DNA of 37,809 nucleotides, taken from contig NZ_BCQR01000023.1 of assembly GCF_001552175.1 (NCBI RefSeq), positions 1-37,809 on the forward strand. The letters run 5' to 3'. This document shows, piece by piece, positions 7,755-15,384 of this stretch. A program made the position numbers and the translations under genes. The first letter of the stretch is position 1. Each line of letters begins with the position of its first letter. This DNA comes from Actinomadura kijaniata NBRC 14229. Its GTDB lineage: Bacteria; Actinomycetota; Actinomycetes; Streptosporangiales; Streptosporangiaceae. The notes beneath the pieces are model-generated. The model did no database searches and was not told the origin of the DNA. It worked only from the letters and a program-made list of their open reading frames with translations.

Positions 7755-7838
7755 TTCACGCCGTTCGGGCTTCCTGGTCGAGCGGGGAGCGGACCAGGGA
7801 CGCCGGAACGGCGCTACCGCGGGCGGTGCCGGCCCCCG

Positions 7839-8129
7839 TCAGACCGCGTCACCCCCGGCGATGGTGAACTCCACCTCCCCCTGCGGGTCGACCTGCGCGT
7901 CGAGGGTCTTGTCGTCGAGCAGCTGCGCCACCTCGGGTTCGAGGTAGACGCGCGCGCCCTCCTCCTCGACGATCTGGTCGCCCGCCTCCGGCGCGGCGGC
8001 CACCGACAGGCGCAGCGCGTCGGAGCCGTTGACGCCGGGTTCGATGCGGATGCCGGTCTCGGGGGGAAGCTCGGGGTTGGCGGTCACGGTACGGATCACC
8101 TGGACGGCGCCGTCGGTCAGCGTGAGCAT
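7839..8129 (-). CDS. HesB/IscA-like protein without cysteines
   Basis: This 96-residue protein has the HesB/A-type fold pattern. It starts MLTLTDGAVQVIRTV, has an IRIEPG strand followed by a serine/aspartate turn, then VYLEPEVAQLLDDKTLD, and ends in an acidic tail. Real A-type Fe-S carriers have three cysteines (one central, then CGC near the end), whereas this protein has none, so it cannot bind a cluster in the usual way. Similar cysteine-free proteins are common in actinobacteria and are often misnamed Fe-S assembly proteins. ATG 8129 is preferred (GGGAG six bases upstream); ATG 8144 is possible. It stands alone downstream of the esterase gene and its function is unknown. Confidence 0.8.
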   Translation of the reverse strand: MLTLTDGAVQVIRTVTANPELPPETGIRIEPGVNGSDALRLSVAAAPEAGDQIVEEEGARVYLEPEVAQLLDDKTLDAQVDPQGEVEFTIAGGDAV

Positions 8130-8211
8130 GGTCTGCTCCCTCATGTCTTCCGTGGTTCGGGGTCGGACGCGCGCTGCCCTGCCCCGCCCGTCCCACCCCT
8201 AAACCTCGGCC

Positions 8212-9288
8212 TCAGGAGGGGCCGGGGAGGCGTTGTGCCAGCCAGGCGTACGCGCGGGGCAACATGTCCCGCCATACCCGGACGTTGTGACCGCCGGTCG
8301 GGACGATGTACGTGAACGCCCGTGTGGGCGGTCTCACGCGCGGCAGGAGCGCGTCGATGGCGGTGACCGTGCCGGGGTCCTCGCGGCTGCCCGCCAGCAG
8401 CAGGTCCACGGCGGGACGGGAGGCCAGCAGCTCGACGGGGCTGTTGGCGCGGGCCAGCGCCGGGGACCGCCGCAGGTCCGGGGAGGTGGGCCGGAAGTAG
8501 CCCGCCAGGCTGACGGCCGCCCGGTACCGGTCCGGGTGCCGGGCGGCGAGCTTGGCCGCGCAGAACCCGCCGGTGGAGTAGCCCATCGCCGCCCACGCGG
8601 AGGCGTCGGGCAGGGCGCGGAAGTGCCCGGTGACGATGCGGTGGATGTCCTCGGTCAGCCAGGTGGCGACCTTGGGGCCGCCCGGGATGTCGCTGCACTC
8701 GGTGTCGCGGCCCGGCTGCACGGTGATCGTCGGGGCGACCAGGATCGCGGGCCGGGCCTGCCCGCGGCGCAGCGCCTCGGCGAACCGGTCCGCCCCGCGC
8801 ATCGCGCCGAACCACGTCCACGACGAGCCCGGGAAGCCGGGGAACAGCTCGATGACCGGGAACCGCCGGCCCGCGTGGGCGGGATCGGAGTACTCCTCGG
8901 GCAGCCACACCCGCACCTCGGCGCGGACGCCCGACGCCGCCCCGACGGGGCGCGCGACGTAGGTGCGGCTGCGCCGGTCGTACCGGAACGGCCCGAGCCC
9001 GCGCCGCGTCCCGCCGCCCTGCGGCCCGACCGCCTGGATCTCGCCGCCGGCCGTCTCGCCGGAGCCGAGCAGGTCGTCCCAGGAGGCGTACAGGTGCAGG
9101 CCGCGGTTGATCAGCGTCCCGGCCAGCAGCAGCGCCGTGACCTGGCACGTCGCGATCAGCCCGAGCCGGGCGGCGGCGCGCGCGGCGCGCGGCCCGGGCA
9201 GCCGGTTCCACGCCAGCAGGCACCCGGCCGGAGCCGCGACCGCCAGCGCCACCAGCAGGACCAGCAGCGGCCAGCCCAGAAGCCCCAT
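8212..9288 (-). CDS. Membrane-anchored esterase (alpha/beta hydrolase), copy 1
   Basis: This 358-residue protein has a hydrophobic N-terminal region (two spans, about residues 4-25 and 38-62) and then an exported alpha/beta-hydrolase domain of the esterase D / antigen-85-like group. The nucleophile elbow is GYSTGG, preceded by an oxyanion region FPVIELFPGFPG, and the catalytic His is likely that of PTGGHN. The acid is probably the Asp in SREDPG. Mycolyl-transferase-like and other cell-envelope acyl esterases share this layout; the substrate is unknown. Start ATG 9288 follows a G-rich Shine-Dalgarno. It is the downstream member of a tandem pair with the gene at 9386-10489, with a 97-base gap. 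Confidence 0.85.
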   Translation of the reverse strand: MGLLGWPLLVLLVALAVAAPAGCLLAWNRLPGPRAARAAARLGLIATCQVTALLLAGTLINRGLHLYASWDDLLGSGETAGGEIQAVGPQGGGTRRGLGPFRYDRRSRTYVARPVGAASGVRAEVRVWLPEEYSDPAHAGRRFPVIELFPGFPGSSWTWFGAMRGADRFAEALRRGQARPAILVAPTITVQPGRDTECSDIPGGPKVATWLTEDIHRIVTGHFRALPDASAWAAMGYSTGGFCAAKLAARHPDRYRAAVSLAGYFRPTSPDLRRSPALARANSPVELLASRPAVDLLLAGSREDPGTVTAIDALLPRVRPPTRAFTYIVPTGGHNVRVWRDMLPRAYAWLAQRLPGPS

Positions 9289-9385
9289 CCCCCGCCCCCA
9301 GTCGTCCCGTGCCGCCCGCGGGCGGTGGAACGACGGTAGGGATCCCCGGTGACCCTTCCGTGAACGCCGACTGAAGATCGTTTTG

Positions 9386-10489
9386 TCAGGAGGGGGCGGG
9401 CAGGCGCTCGGCCAGCCAGGAGTAGGCCTTGGGCAGCATGCGCTGCCAGACCTGGATGTTGTGGCCGCCGGTCGGGACGATGTAGGTGAACGCCCTGGTC
9501 GGCTGCTTCACCTTGGGCAGCAGCTCCTGGATGGCGGCGACCGTGCCGGGGTCCTCGCGGCTGCCCGCCAGCAGCAGTTCCACGGCCGGGTGCTTGCCGA
9601 CCAGCGTCAGGGGGCTGTTGGCGCGTTCGGTCTTCGGGTCGCGCAGCAGGTCGGGGGCGGTGGGCCGGAAGTAGCCCGCCATGCTGACCGCCGCGCGGTA
9701 CCTGCCCGGGTGCTGGGTGGCGAGCTTGGCCGCGCAGAACCCGCCGGTGGAGTAGCCCATCGCCGCCCACGCGGGGCCGTCGGTCCGCACCCGGAAGTGC
9801 CGGGCGACGATCTCGCGGACGTCGTCGGTCAGCCAGGTGGCGACCCTGGGGCCCTTGGGGATGTCGCTGCACTCGGTGTCGCGGCCCGGCTGGACGGTCA
9901 TCATCGGCGCGACCAGGATCGCCGGCCGGCCCCGGCCCCGCTTCACCGCCTCGGCGAGCTGGTCGCCGCCGCGCATGCCGATGAACCAGGTGGACGGCGT
10001 GCCGGGGAAGCCGGGGAACAGCTCCACCACCGGGAACTTCTTGTGCGCGTGGGCCGGGTCGGCGTACTCCTTGGGCAGCCACACGCGGATCTCCCCGGTG
10101 ACGCCCGACTTCGGGCCCTTCACGATCGCCCGGTAGGTGTGGGTGCGGCGGTCCATGCGGAACGGCCCGGTCCCCTGCCTGCCGCCGCCGACGCTGCCGC
10201 CGTCGTGCGGGCCCCTGTCGGGCGGGCCCATGGCCTGGATCTCGCCGTCCCGGGCGCCGGTGCCGAGCAGGTCGTCCCAGGAGGCGTAGAGCTGGAGGTC
10301 GCGGTTGATGACCACGCCGACCAGCAGCAGCGCGGTGGTCTGGCAGGTCGCGATCAGCCCGAGGCGCCCGAGCAGCCGCACGGCCCGGGGGCCCCGCAGC
10401 CGTCCCCACGCCAGCAGGCAGCCCGCGGGGGCCGCGACCGCCAGCACCACCAGCAGGACCAGCAGCGGCCAGCCGAGAAGAGTCATCAT
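9386..10489 (-). CDS. Membrane-anchored esterase (alpha/beta hydrolase), copy 2
   Basis: This 367-residue protein is a close paralogue of the preceding gene, with the same N-terminal spans (LLGWPLLVLLV then CQTTALLL). It has the same oxyanion region (FPVVELFPGFPG), nucleophile elbow GYSTGG, the DTECSDIP block and final GGHN. It differs by a Gly/Arg-rich insertion around residues 90-105 (GPPDRGPHDGG) before the catalytic domain. ATG 10489 is adjacent to ATG 10486; both follow a GGGGGCGG stretch, and the longer ORF to 10621 is unlikely. The pair is clearly a gene duplication. Neighbours give no substrate hint. Both probably sit on the outer face of the membrane and act on envelope lipids. Confidence 0.85.
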   Translation of the reverse strand: MMTLLGWPLLVLLVVLAVAAPAGCLLAWGRLRGPRAVRLLGRLGLIATCQTTALLLVGVVINRDLQLYASWDDLLGTGARDGEIQAMGPPDRGPHDGGSVGGGRQGTGPFRMDRRTHTYRAIVKGPKSGVTGEIRVWLPKEYADPAHAHKKFPVVELFPGFPGTPSTWFIGMRGGDQLAEAVKRGRGRPAILVAPMMTVQPGRDTECSDIPKGPRVATWLTDDVREIVARHFRVRTDGPAWAAMGYSTGGFCAAKLATQHPGRYRAAVSMAGYFRPTAPDLLRDPKTERANSPLTLVGKHPAVELLLAGSREDPGTVAAIQELLPKVKQPTRAFTYIVPTGGHNIQVWQRMLPKAYSWLAERLPAPS

Positions 10490-10609
10490 CCGCCCCCGTC
10501 GTTCGCGTCGCGCACCGGGACGCCGGGATCTGGTGATCACCGGCGTCCGGCAGATCAGACGCCACGGGAAGATCAGAAGTTGTCGGCAGCCGCCCTTTTT
10601 CTCCCTTTT

Positions 10610-10645
10610 GCGGGGTACCAATCGGCGGTCCGGCCGGTACCCCGC
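10610..10645 (-). terminator. Putative terminator after the SDR/F420 operon
   Basis: A 10-bp perfect inverted repeat (10610-10619 with 10636-10645) with a 16-base loop begins 14 bases past the stop of the leftward gene ending at 10659. On the minus strand it is followed by A-rich rather than U-rich sequence, so efficiency is uncertain. Confidence 0.5.
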
Positions 10646-10658
10646 GGGGGCCGGAGGG

Positions 10659-11618
10659 TCAGTCCGCGTTCGGGGCCAGGGCGCGCACGGCCTCGGCCGG
10701 GGACAGGTTCCCGCCCGGGACGACCGCCAGCACCGGGGTGGTCAGGCCGCCGTCCACGTACTCGCGGACGCGGGCCCGGCACGCCTCCGGGGAGCCGTGC
10801 ACGACCAGGTCGTCCACCACCTCGTCGGGGATGGCCTCCAGGGCCTTCCTGCGGTCCCCGGCGGCCCACGCCTCGTTCATCGGGCGCAGCGCCTCGCCCC
10901 GGCCCAGCCACTCGTGGAACGCCCGGTAGACCGGCACCGTCATGTAGGCGGCGATCATCCAGCGGCCGATCGCGCGGGCCTCCTCGGCGTCGTCGGTCGG
11001 GCACACGAACAGCCGGGCGATCAGCTCCTTGTCGTCGCCGAGCTCGCCGCGCACGGTGCGCACGTCCTTGGGCGCGAGCCAGTTGGTGATCGCGCCGTCG
11101 GCCTCGCGGGCAGCCAGCCGCAGCATGCCGGGGCGCAGCGCGGCCAGCACGATCGGCGGCGGGGAGGCGGGCGGGGTCTCCAGCTTGAAGCCCCTGACCG
11201 AGAAGGTGTCGTAGTCCTCCTTCACCTTCTCCCCCGCCAGCGCCCGGCGCAGGAAGCGCAGGGTGTCGCGGACGCGTTTGTACGGCTCGTCGAACGGGAT
11301 GCCGTTCCAGCGCTGCACGATCGTGTCGGAGGAGGTGCCGATGCCCATCACGAACCGGCCGGGGGCCAGGTCGGCGAGGGTGGCGGCCTGCTGCGCCAGC
11401 AGCGCCGGGCCGCGCGTGTAGACCGGCACGATCGCCGGGCCGAGGCGCAGCTCGGGGGCCCACTGCGAGGCCAGGGCCAGCGGGGTGAAAGCGTCGGTGC
11501 CGTTGGTCTCGGCCGACCAGGCGTCGGTGTAGCCGAGGCCGGGCAGGCTCTCGACGATCTCGCGGTGCCCGGCCAGCGGCAGGCCGGTCATCGGAACGGT
11601 CAGTCCCCAGCGCGACAT
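10659..11618 (-). CDS. LLM-class F420-dependent oxidoreductase
   Basis: This 319-residue protein has the luciferase-like TIM-barrel pattern. It opens with a first strand WGLTVPM, then GYTDAWSAETNGTDAF, LGPAIVPVYTRGPALLAQQAATL and APGRFVMGIGTSS, and later DGAITNWLAP. These are hallmarks of F420-dependent LLM reductases/dehydrogenases. The substrate is unknown. Mycobacterial relatives occur in steroid regulons (Rv3520c is one F420-type member), but I cannot claim orthology. ATG 11618 has GAGGAG seven bases upstream. It follows the SDR gene by 16 bases and is probably co-transcribed from the promoter near 12460, so the two may catalyse consecutive redox steps. Confidence 0.87.
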   Translation of the reverse strand: MSRWGLTVPMTGLPLAGHREIVESLPGLGYTDAWSAETNGTDAFTPLALASQWAPELRLGPAIVPVYTRGPALLAQQAATLADLAPGRFVMGIGTSSDTIVQRWNGIPFDEPYKRVRDTLRFLRRALAGEKVKEDYDTFSVRGFKLETPPASPPPIVLAALRPGMLRLAAREADGAITNWLAPKDVRTVRGELGDDKELIARLFVCPTDDAEEARAIGRWMIAAYMTVPVYRAFHEWLGRGEALRPMNEAWAAGDRRKALEAIPDEVVDDLVVHGSPEACRARVREYVDGGLTTPVLAVVPGGNLSPAEAVRALAPNAD

Positions 11619-11634
11619 GGCGGTCTCCTCGGTC

Positions 11635-12402
11635 TCAGGCGATCGACGGCCGGATGACGGACCCGCCGTCCACCACCATGGTCTGCCCGGTCATCCAGGA
11701 CGAGGCGTCCCCGGCGAGGAAGACGGCGGCGTTGGCGATGTCCTCGGGCTCGCCGAGGCGGCCGAGCGGCATGTACCCGGCGATCTGCTCCTCGTTGGCC
11801 TCCCACAGCGCGCGGGCCAGGTCGGTCTTGACCAGGCCGGGCGCGATGCAGTTCACCCGCACCTTCGGGGCCAGCTCCATGGCGAACTGGCGGGTGATGT
11901 GGATGACGGCGGCCTTGGTGGCGTTGTAGTAGCCGATGCCGTGCTCGGTGACCATGCCGCCGACCGACGCGACGTTGATGATCGCGCCGCCGTTGTCCTT
12001 CATCGACCGGTTCCAGGCGAGCTGGGTCCACTGCACGACCGCGAACTGGTTGACCTCGACGGTCTTGGCGGCGGCGGCCGGGGTGATCTCGGTCATCGGG
12101 CCGAAGTGCGGGCTGGTGCCCGCGTTGTTGACCAGGACGTCGAGCGCCCCGAACTCGGCGACCGCGGCGTCCACGCACGCCTCGGCCTGCTCGGCGCTGC
12201 CCACGTGGGCGGCCTTCGCCAGCACGCCCGCGTCCGGGTGGGCGGCGCGGATCTCGGCGGCCACCTTGTCCAGGGCCTCCTGCTTGCGCGAGGACAGCAC
12301 GACGTTGGCGCCCTCGGCGGCCAGCGCGAACGCCGTCGCCCTTCCGATGCCCCGGGACGCCCCGGTGATCAACGCGGTCTTCCCCTGCAGTCCGGTCCGC
12401 AT
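11635..12402 (-). CDS. Short-chain dehydrogenase/reductase
   Basis: This 255-residue classical SDR has the cofactor motif TGASRGIG (residues 13-20), the structural NNAG, the catalytic Ser in INVASVGG, the YNATK (YxxxK) pair and the PG motif IAPGLVKTDLA. It ends with the usual MTGQTMVVDGG. An Arg-rich SSRKQ after the second strand suggests NADP(H) preference. ATG 12402 is chosen since AAGGAG lies five bases before it; GTG 12408 overlaps that Shine-Dalgarno. It is the first gene of a unit with the F420-dependent enzyme. The substrate could be a hydroxyacyl-CoA, a steroid alcohol or another alcohol, and sequence alone does not decide. Confidence 0.9.
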   Translation of the reverse strand: MRTGLQGKTALITGASRGIGRATAFALAAEGANVVLSSRKQEALDKVAAEIRAAHPDAGVLAKAAHVGSAEQAEACVDAAVAEFGALDVLVNNAGTSPHFGPMTEITPAAAAKTVEVNQFAVVQWTQLAWNRSMKDNGGAIINVASVGGMVTEHGIGYYNATKAAVIHITRQFAMELAPKVRVNCIAPGLVKTDLARALWEANEEQIAGYMPLGRLGEPEDIANAAVFLAGDASSWMTGQTMVVDGGSVIRPSIA

Positions 12403-12419
12403 GCGCACTCCTTAGAGAT

Positions 12420-12432
12420 GTGGCGTCGCCAC
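12420..12432. repeat. Inverted repeat in the SDR leader
   Basis: GTGGCG-T-CGCCAC is a perfect 6-bp inverted repeat around a single central base, located 18-30 bases before the SDR start. It could be an operator or a leader hairpin close to the ribosome binding site. Confidence 0.35.
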
Positions 12433-12453
12433 GACAGAATCGGGCTCGGTTGC

Positions 12454-12481
12454 ACTGTACCGAAGTGACTTACGAGTCAGT
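12454..12481 (-). promoter_or_regulatory. SDR operon promoter with TetR-type palindrome
   Basis: The minus strand has a good -10 TACAGT (12459-12454). Just upstream lies the palindrome TGACT-TACG-AGTCA (12466-12479), extendable to 18 bp with one mismatch pair (12464-12481). The palindrome occupies the spacer and -35 position and overlaps the 3' end of the LysR gene, an arrangement expected for a repressor operator. It is not a KstR site. Confidence 0.45.
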
Positions 12482-13405
12482 TACCTGGCGGGGCAGGTTC
12501 GGCCCGGCGATGACGAAGCGGCGGAACCGCTCGGCCGCCGGGCGCAGGGTCCGCCCGTCCGCCCAGGTCAGACCGATCTCGCGGAACGCGTCCGGCTCGG
12601 CCAGCGCGAGGTGCCGCACGCCGTGCGCGTCGGGTCCGCCGGGCTCGCCGGGCTCGGGCGGCGGCAGCACCGCCAGGCCGAGTCCGGCCGCGACCAGCCC
12701 CCGCACGGTCATGACCTCCTGCCCCTCGAAGGCGATGCGCGGCCGGAACCCGGCGTGCGCGCACATCTGCTCGAAGATCGGCCGCAGTCCCGCGTCGGGC
12801 CGGAACGCCACGAACGGCTCGTCCGCGACCTCGCGCAGCCGCACCCGGGCGCGGCGGGCGAGCCGGTGGTCGGCGGGCACGGCGAGCAGGAGCGGCTCGG
12901 TGACCAGCGGGTGCCAGGCCAGCGCCGGGCCGTCCGGGCGGGGGCTGGTGATGCCGAGGTCGGCGGCGCCCCCGGCGACGGCGGCGATGATCGGCCCGGC
13001 GTGGTCCTGGCTGAGCCGGAACGTCACGCCGGGGTGGTCGCGCCGGAACCGGCGGATCAGGTCGGGCACGAACGACGGCCCCTGCGTGTGCAGGAACGCC
13101 AGCGACACCTCGCCGCGCCCGGGGTCGGCGGCCTCGGCGAGGGCGCGGCGGGCGGCCTCCTCCTCGGCGACCAGGCGGCGCGCGTGCTCGGCGAACACCC
13201 TGCCGTAGGGGCTGAGCGCGACGCCGCGGCCCACCCGGTCGAACAGCGGGTGCCCGAGCTCCCGTTCCAGGCGGGCGAGGGCGCGCGACAGGCCGGGCTG
13301 GGAGACGCGCAGCTCGGCGGCGGCGTTCGTCACGTGCCCCAGCTCGGCGACCGCCAGGAACCAGCGCACGGTCTGCAGGTCCATACCGTCATGCATATCG
13401 CGCAT
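12470..13405 (-). CDS. LysR-family transcriptional regulator
   Basis: This 311-residue protein has the LysR winged HTH at the N-terminus (residues about 9-68: LQTVRWFLAVAELGHVTNAA, then LRVSQPGLSRALARLERELG and LFDRVGRGVALSPYGRVF). A substrate-binding domain follows (residues 97-300) with the usual LGI, PLV and AGLGLAVLP blocks. ATG 13405 has GGAAA five bases upstream; ATG 13384 (MDLQ) is an alternative matching the common family start. It is divergent from the MFS transporter at 13465 with only 59 bases between, the standard arrangement for a LysR regulator and its target. A T-N11-A sequence (TGCATATCGCGCA, 13392-13404) lies across the start codon and could be an autoregulatory site. Confidence 0.9.
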   Translation of the reverse strand: MRDMHDGMDLQTVRWFLAVAELGHVTNAAAELRVSQPGLSRALARLERELGHPLFDRVGRGVALSPYGRVFAEHARRLVAEEEAARRALAEAADPGRGEVSLAFLHTQGPSFVPDLIRRFRRDHPGVTFRLSQDHAGPIIAAVAGGAADLGITSPRPDGPALAWHPLVTEPLLLAVPADHRLARRARVRLREVADEPFVAFRPDAGLRPIFEQMCAHAGFRPRIAFEGQEVMTVRGLVAAGLGLAVLPPPEPGEPGGPDAHGVRHLALAEPDAFREIGLTWADGRTLRPAAERFRRFVIAGPNLPRQVTDS

Positions 13406-13464
13406 CGGTTTCCGAGAAAAGAATCATTGGACGCATCAGGGCAGGCGGGCGGAGGCTGGCTGCC

Positions 13465-14688
13465 ATGTCCGTCGCCTCCCCCGTCCCCGCCGTCGGTGTC
13501 CCTCACTCCTCCTCCGCCGATCCGCGGCGGATCGACCTCGCGCTGTTCGCGGCGGGGCTGACCACGTTCATGTCGCTGTACTGCACCCAGGCGCTGCTGC
13601 CGGAGCTGTCGGGCGCGTTCGCGGTGTCGCCCGCGCGGGCCAGCCTGCTGGTGTCGCTGGCGACCGGCGCGGTCGCGCTCGCGGTGATCCCGGTCAGCTC
13701 GCTGTCGGAACGGTACGGGCGCACCCGCGTGATGCTGTGGTCGTCGGCGGCGTCGGTGCTGGTCGGGCTGCTGATCCCGCTGTGCTCGACGTTCGGGGCG
13801 CTGGCGGCGGCGCGGGCCGCGCAGGGGGTCGCGCTGGCCGGGGTGCCCGCCGTGGCGATGGCGTACCTGGCCGACGAGGTGCCCCGGGAGCGGCTCGGCG
13901 GCGCGATGGGGCGGTACGTGGCGGGCACCGGGATCGGCGGGGTGCTGGGACGGCTCGTTCCGGGCGTGACGACCGACTTCGCGGGCTGGCGGTGGGCGCT
14001 GGCGGTGACGGCGCTGGTCGCGCTGGCGTTCACGGTGGCGTTCTGGGTGCTGCTGCCGCCGTCGCGGGGCTTCCGGCCCTCGCGCGTGGACTACCGGCCA
14101 CTGCTGGAGCACCTGCGGGACCCGGGGCTGCGGCGGCTGTACGTGGTCGCGCTGATGGCGATGGCGGGCTTCGTGACCGTCTACAACTTCCTGTCCTACC
14201 GGCTGCTGGAGGCCCCGTTCCACCTGCCGCAGGCGGTGGTCGGCCTGATCGCGGTGACGAACCTGGCGGGCTCGGTGGCCTCGGCGCGGGCGGGCGTGCT
14301 GGCCGACCGGGCCGGGCGGCGGCCGGTGCTGCTGGGCGCGGTCGGGCTGGCGGCGGCGGGCCTGCTGCTGACGCTGCCGCCGTGGCTGCCGGCGGTGGCG
14401 CTCGGGCTGCTGCTGTTCACCTGCGGGTTCTTCGCGACGCACGCGGTGGCCAGCGGCTGGGTCGGGCTGCGGGCGCGCACGGCGCGGGCCCAGGCGTCGG
14501 CGCTGTACCTGTTCGCGTACTACCTGGGCAGCAGCGTCGGCGGGTCGGCGGGCGGCGTCGCGTTCGAGGGCGGGGCCTGGACCGGGACGGGCCTGTACGT
14601 CCTGGCGACGCTGGCGGTCGCGGCGGTGGCCGCCGCCGGGGTGCGCCCGCGGGCCCGCCGGTCACCCGGACCGGGGGAGCCCGGGTGA
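13465..14688 (+). CDS. MFS transporter, YnfM-like (12 TM)
   Basis: This 407-residue integral membrane protein has about 12 hydrophobic spans. The MFS signature between TM2 and TM3 is present as LSERYGRTRVML, and its repeat-half counterpart is LADRAGRRPVLL. TM4 and the following loop (AAARAAQGVALAGVPAVAMAYLADEVP) match the DHA1/YnfM group of exporters, often with arabinose- or drug-efflux annotations. The substrate is unknown. It is divergent from the LysR gene, which likely controls it. The stop codon lies inside a 15-bp perfect hairpin. Confidence 0.9.
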   Translation: MSVASPVPAVGVPHSSSADPRRIDLALFAAGLTTFMSLYCTQALLPELSGAFAVSPARASLLVSLATGAVALAVIPVSSLSERYGRTRVMLWSSAASVLVGLLIPLCSTFGALAAARAAQGVALAGVPAVAMAYLADEVPRERLGGAMGRYVAGTGIGGVLGRLVPGVTTDFAGWRWALAVTALVALAFTVAFWVLLPPSRGFRPSRVDYRPLLEHLRDPGLRRLYVVALMAMAGFVTVYNFLSYRLLEAPFHLPQAVVGLIAVTNLAGSVASARAGVLADRAGRRPVLLGAVGLAAAGLLLTLPPWLPAVALGLLLFTCGFFATHAVASGWVGLRARTARAQASALYLFAYYLGSSVGGSAGGVAFEGGAWTGTGLYVLATLAVAAVAAAGVRPRARRSPGPGEPG

Positions 14689-14695
14689 CCGGCGG
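14655..14695. terminator. 15-bp perfect hairpin across the MFS stop codon
   Basis: The arms 14655-14669 and 14681-14695 are perfectly complementary, with an 11-base loop. The rightward MFS stop codon (14686-14688) lies in the right arm, and the leftward DUF5666-like gene ends at 14709, so it can terminate both. Confidence 0.8.
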
Positions 14696-14708
14696 AGTCC
14701 GAGGGCGC

Positions 14709-15224
14709 TCAGGAACGCTGCGGGCCGGGCCGCTCGCCGTCGCCGCGCCAGTGCCCGTGACCGCGCCGGTCGCCCTTCCCGCGGTCGCCGTCGGCGGGCG
14801 GCTTGCCGACGAACGCGGCGGTGCGGGTCTCGCCGCTGCGGGTGCCGGCGACCCGGACGGTGTCGCCCGCCTTGAGCGAGGTGATCTTCTCGTTGCGGGC
14901 GACGCGGGTGTCGCCGTTGACGGTCCACGTCCAGGTGGTGCCGTCCTCGCTCTTGACCGTCAGCGAGGTCTCCGACACCGCGGTGACCTGGCCGCGCTGC
15001 ACGTCCCGCAAAACGTACTTGCCGTCCTTGTCCTTGACGGTGAACTCGCCGTGCAGCGCGCCGAACGCGCCCCGGCCCGGCCGGTCGGTGTGCGGGCGTT
15101 CGGCCGATCGCGTCGGGGACGGGGTGGGATCGGCGGCCAGCGCCGGGACCCCGGCGATGATCCCTCCGGCGATCCCGGCGGCCGTCGCGCCGACGGCGAC
15201 CCCGGTGATGAACTTCCTGCCCAT
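14709..15224 (-). CDS. Secreted DUF5666-like protein
   Basis: This 171-residue protein has a signal peptide: MGRKFITG, a hydrophobic Ala/Gly-rich core, then an ALA-like cleavage site near residue 29. A Ser/Thr/Pro linker follows. A beta-rich domain (about residues 50-130) contains GEFTVKDKDGKYV, RGQVTAVSETSLTVKSEDG, a TWTWTVNGDTRV strand and LKAGDTVRVAGT, the pattern of DUF5666/OB-like domains. The C-terminal tail is Gly/Asp/Arg/His-rich. ATG 15224 has GGGAG six bases upstream; the longer ORF to 15509 runs over the promoter. The upstream region carries four TGAGA repeats in 11-bp phase, so response-regulator control is likely. Function is unknown; the domain occurs in actinobacterial envelope proteins. 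Confidence 0.82.
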   Translation of the reverse strand: MGRKFITGVAVGATAAGIAGGIIAGVPALAADPTPSPTRSAERPHTDRPGRGAFGALHGEFTVKDKDGKYVLRDVQRGQVTAVSETSLTVKSEDGTTWTWTVNGDTRVARNEKITSLKAGDTVRVAGTRSGETRTAAFVGKPPADGDRGKGDRRGHGHWRGDGERPGPQRS

Positions 15225-15269
15225 GGTCTCTCCCTCGGTTCGCGGTGTCCCCATGGCAGGGATCCCAGA

Positions 15270-15307
15270 TGAGAAATCCATGAGAGACCGGTGAGAGGCG
15301 GTTGAGA
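15270..15307 (-). promoter_or_regulatory. Four direct repeats TCTCA at exact 11-bp spacing
   Basis: TGAGA on the plus strand (TCTCA on the minus strand) begins at 15270, 15281, 15292 and 15303, exactly 11 bp apart. The array lies 46-83 bases before the secreted DUF5666-like gene. Tandem pentamers with 6-base gaps are the layout bound by OmpR/PhoB-family response regulators in actinomycetes. The regulator is not in this window. Confidence 0.65.
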
Positions 15308-15325
15308 AGACCCGTACTGGACTTG

Positions 15326-15347
15326 AGCGTACGCTTGGTTGGTAAGC
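15326..15347. promoter_or_regulatory. Candidate operator upstream of the DUF35-thiolase pair
   Basis: A perfect 10-bp palindrome AGCGTACGCT (15326-15335) abuts GCTTGGTTGGTAAGC (15333-15347), whose ends form a GCTT/AAGC repeat. TAAGCT (15343-15348) could be a -10. The site is 38-59 bases before the DUF35 start. It does not match KstR. The bound factor is unknown. Confidence 0.35.
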
Positions 15348-15384
15348 TGCGCCGGTAGGTCCCCTCCCTCCCACTGGAGGCTGC

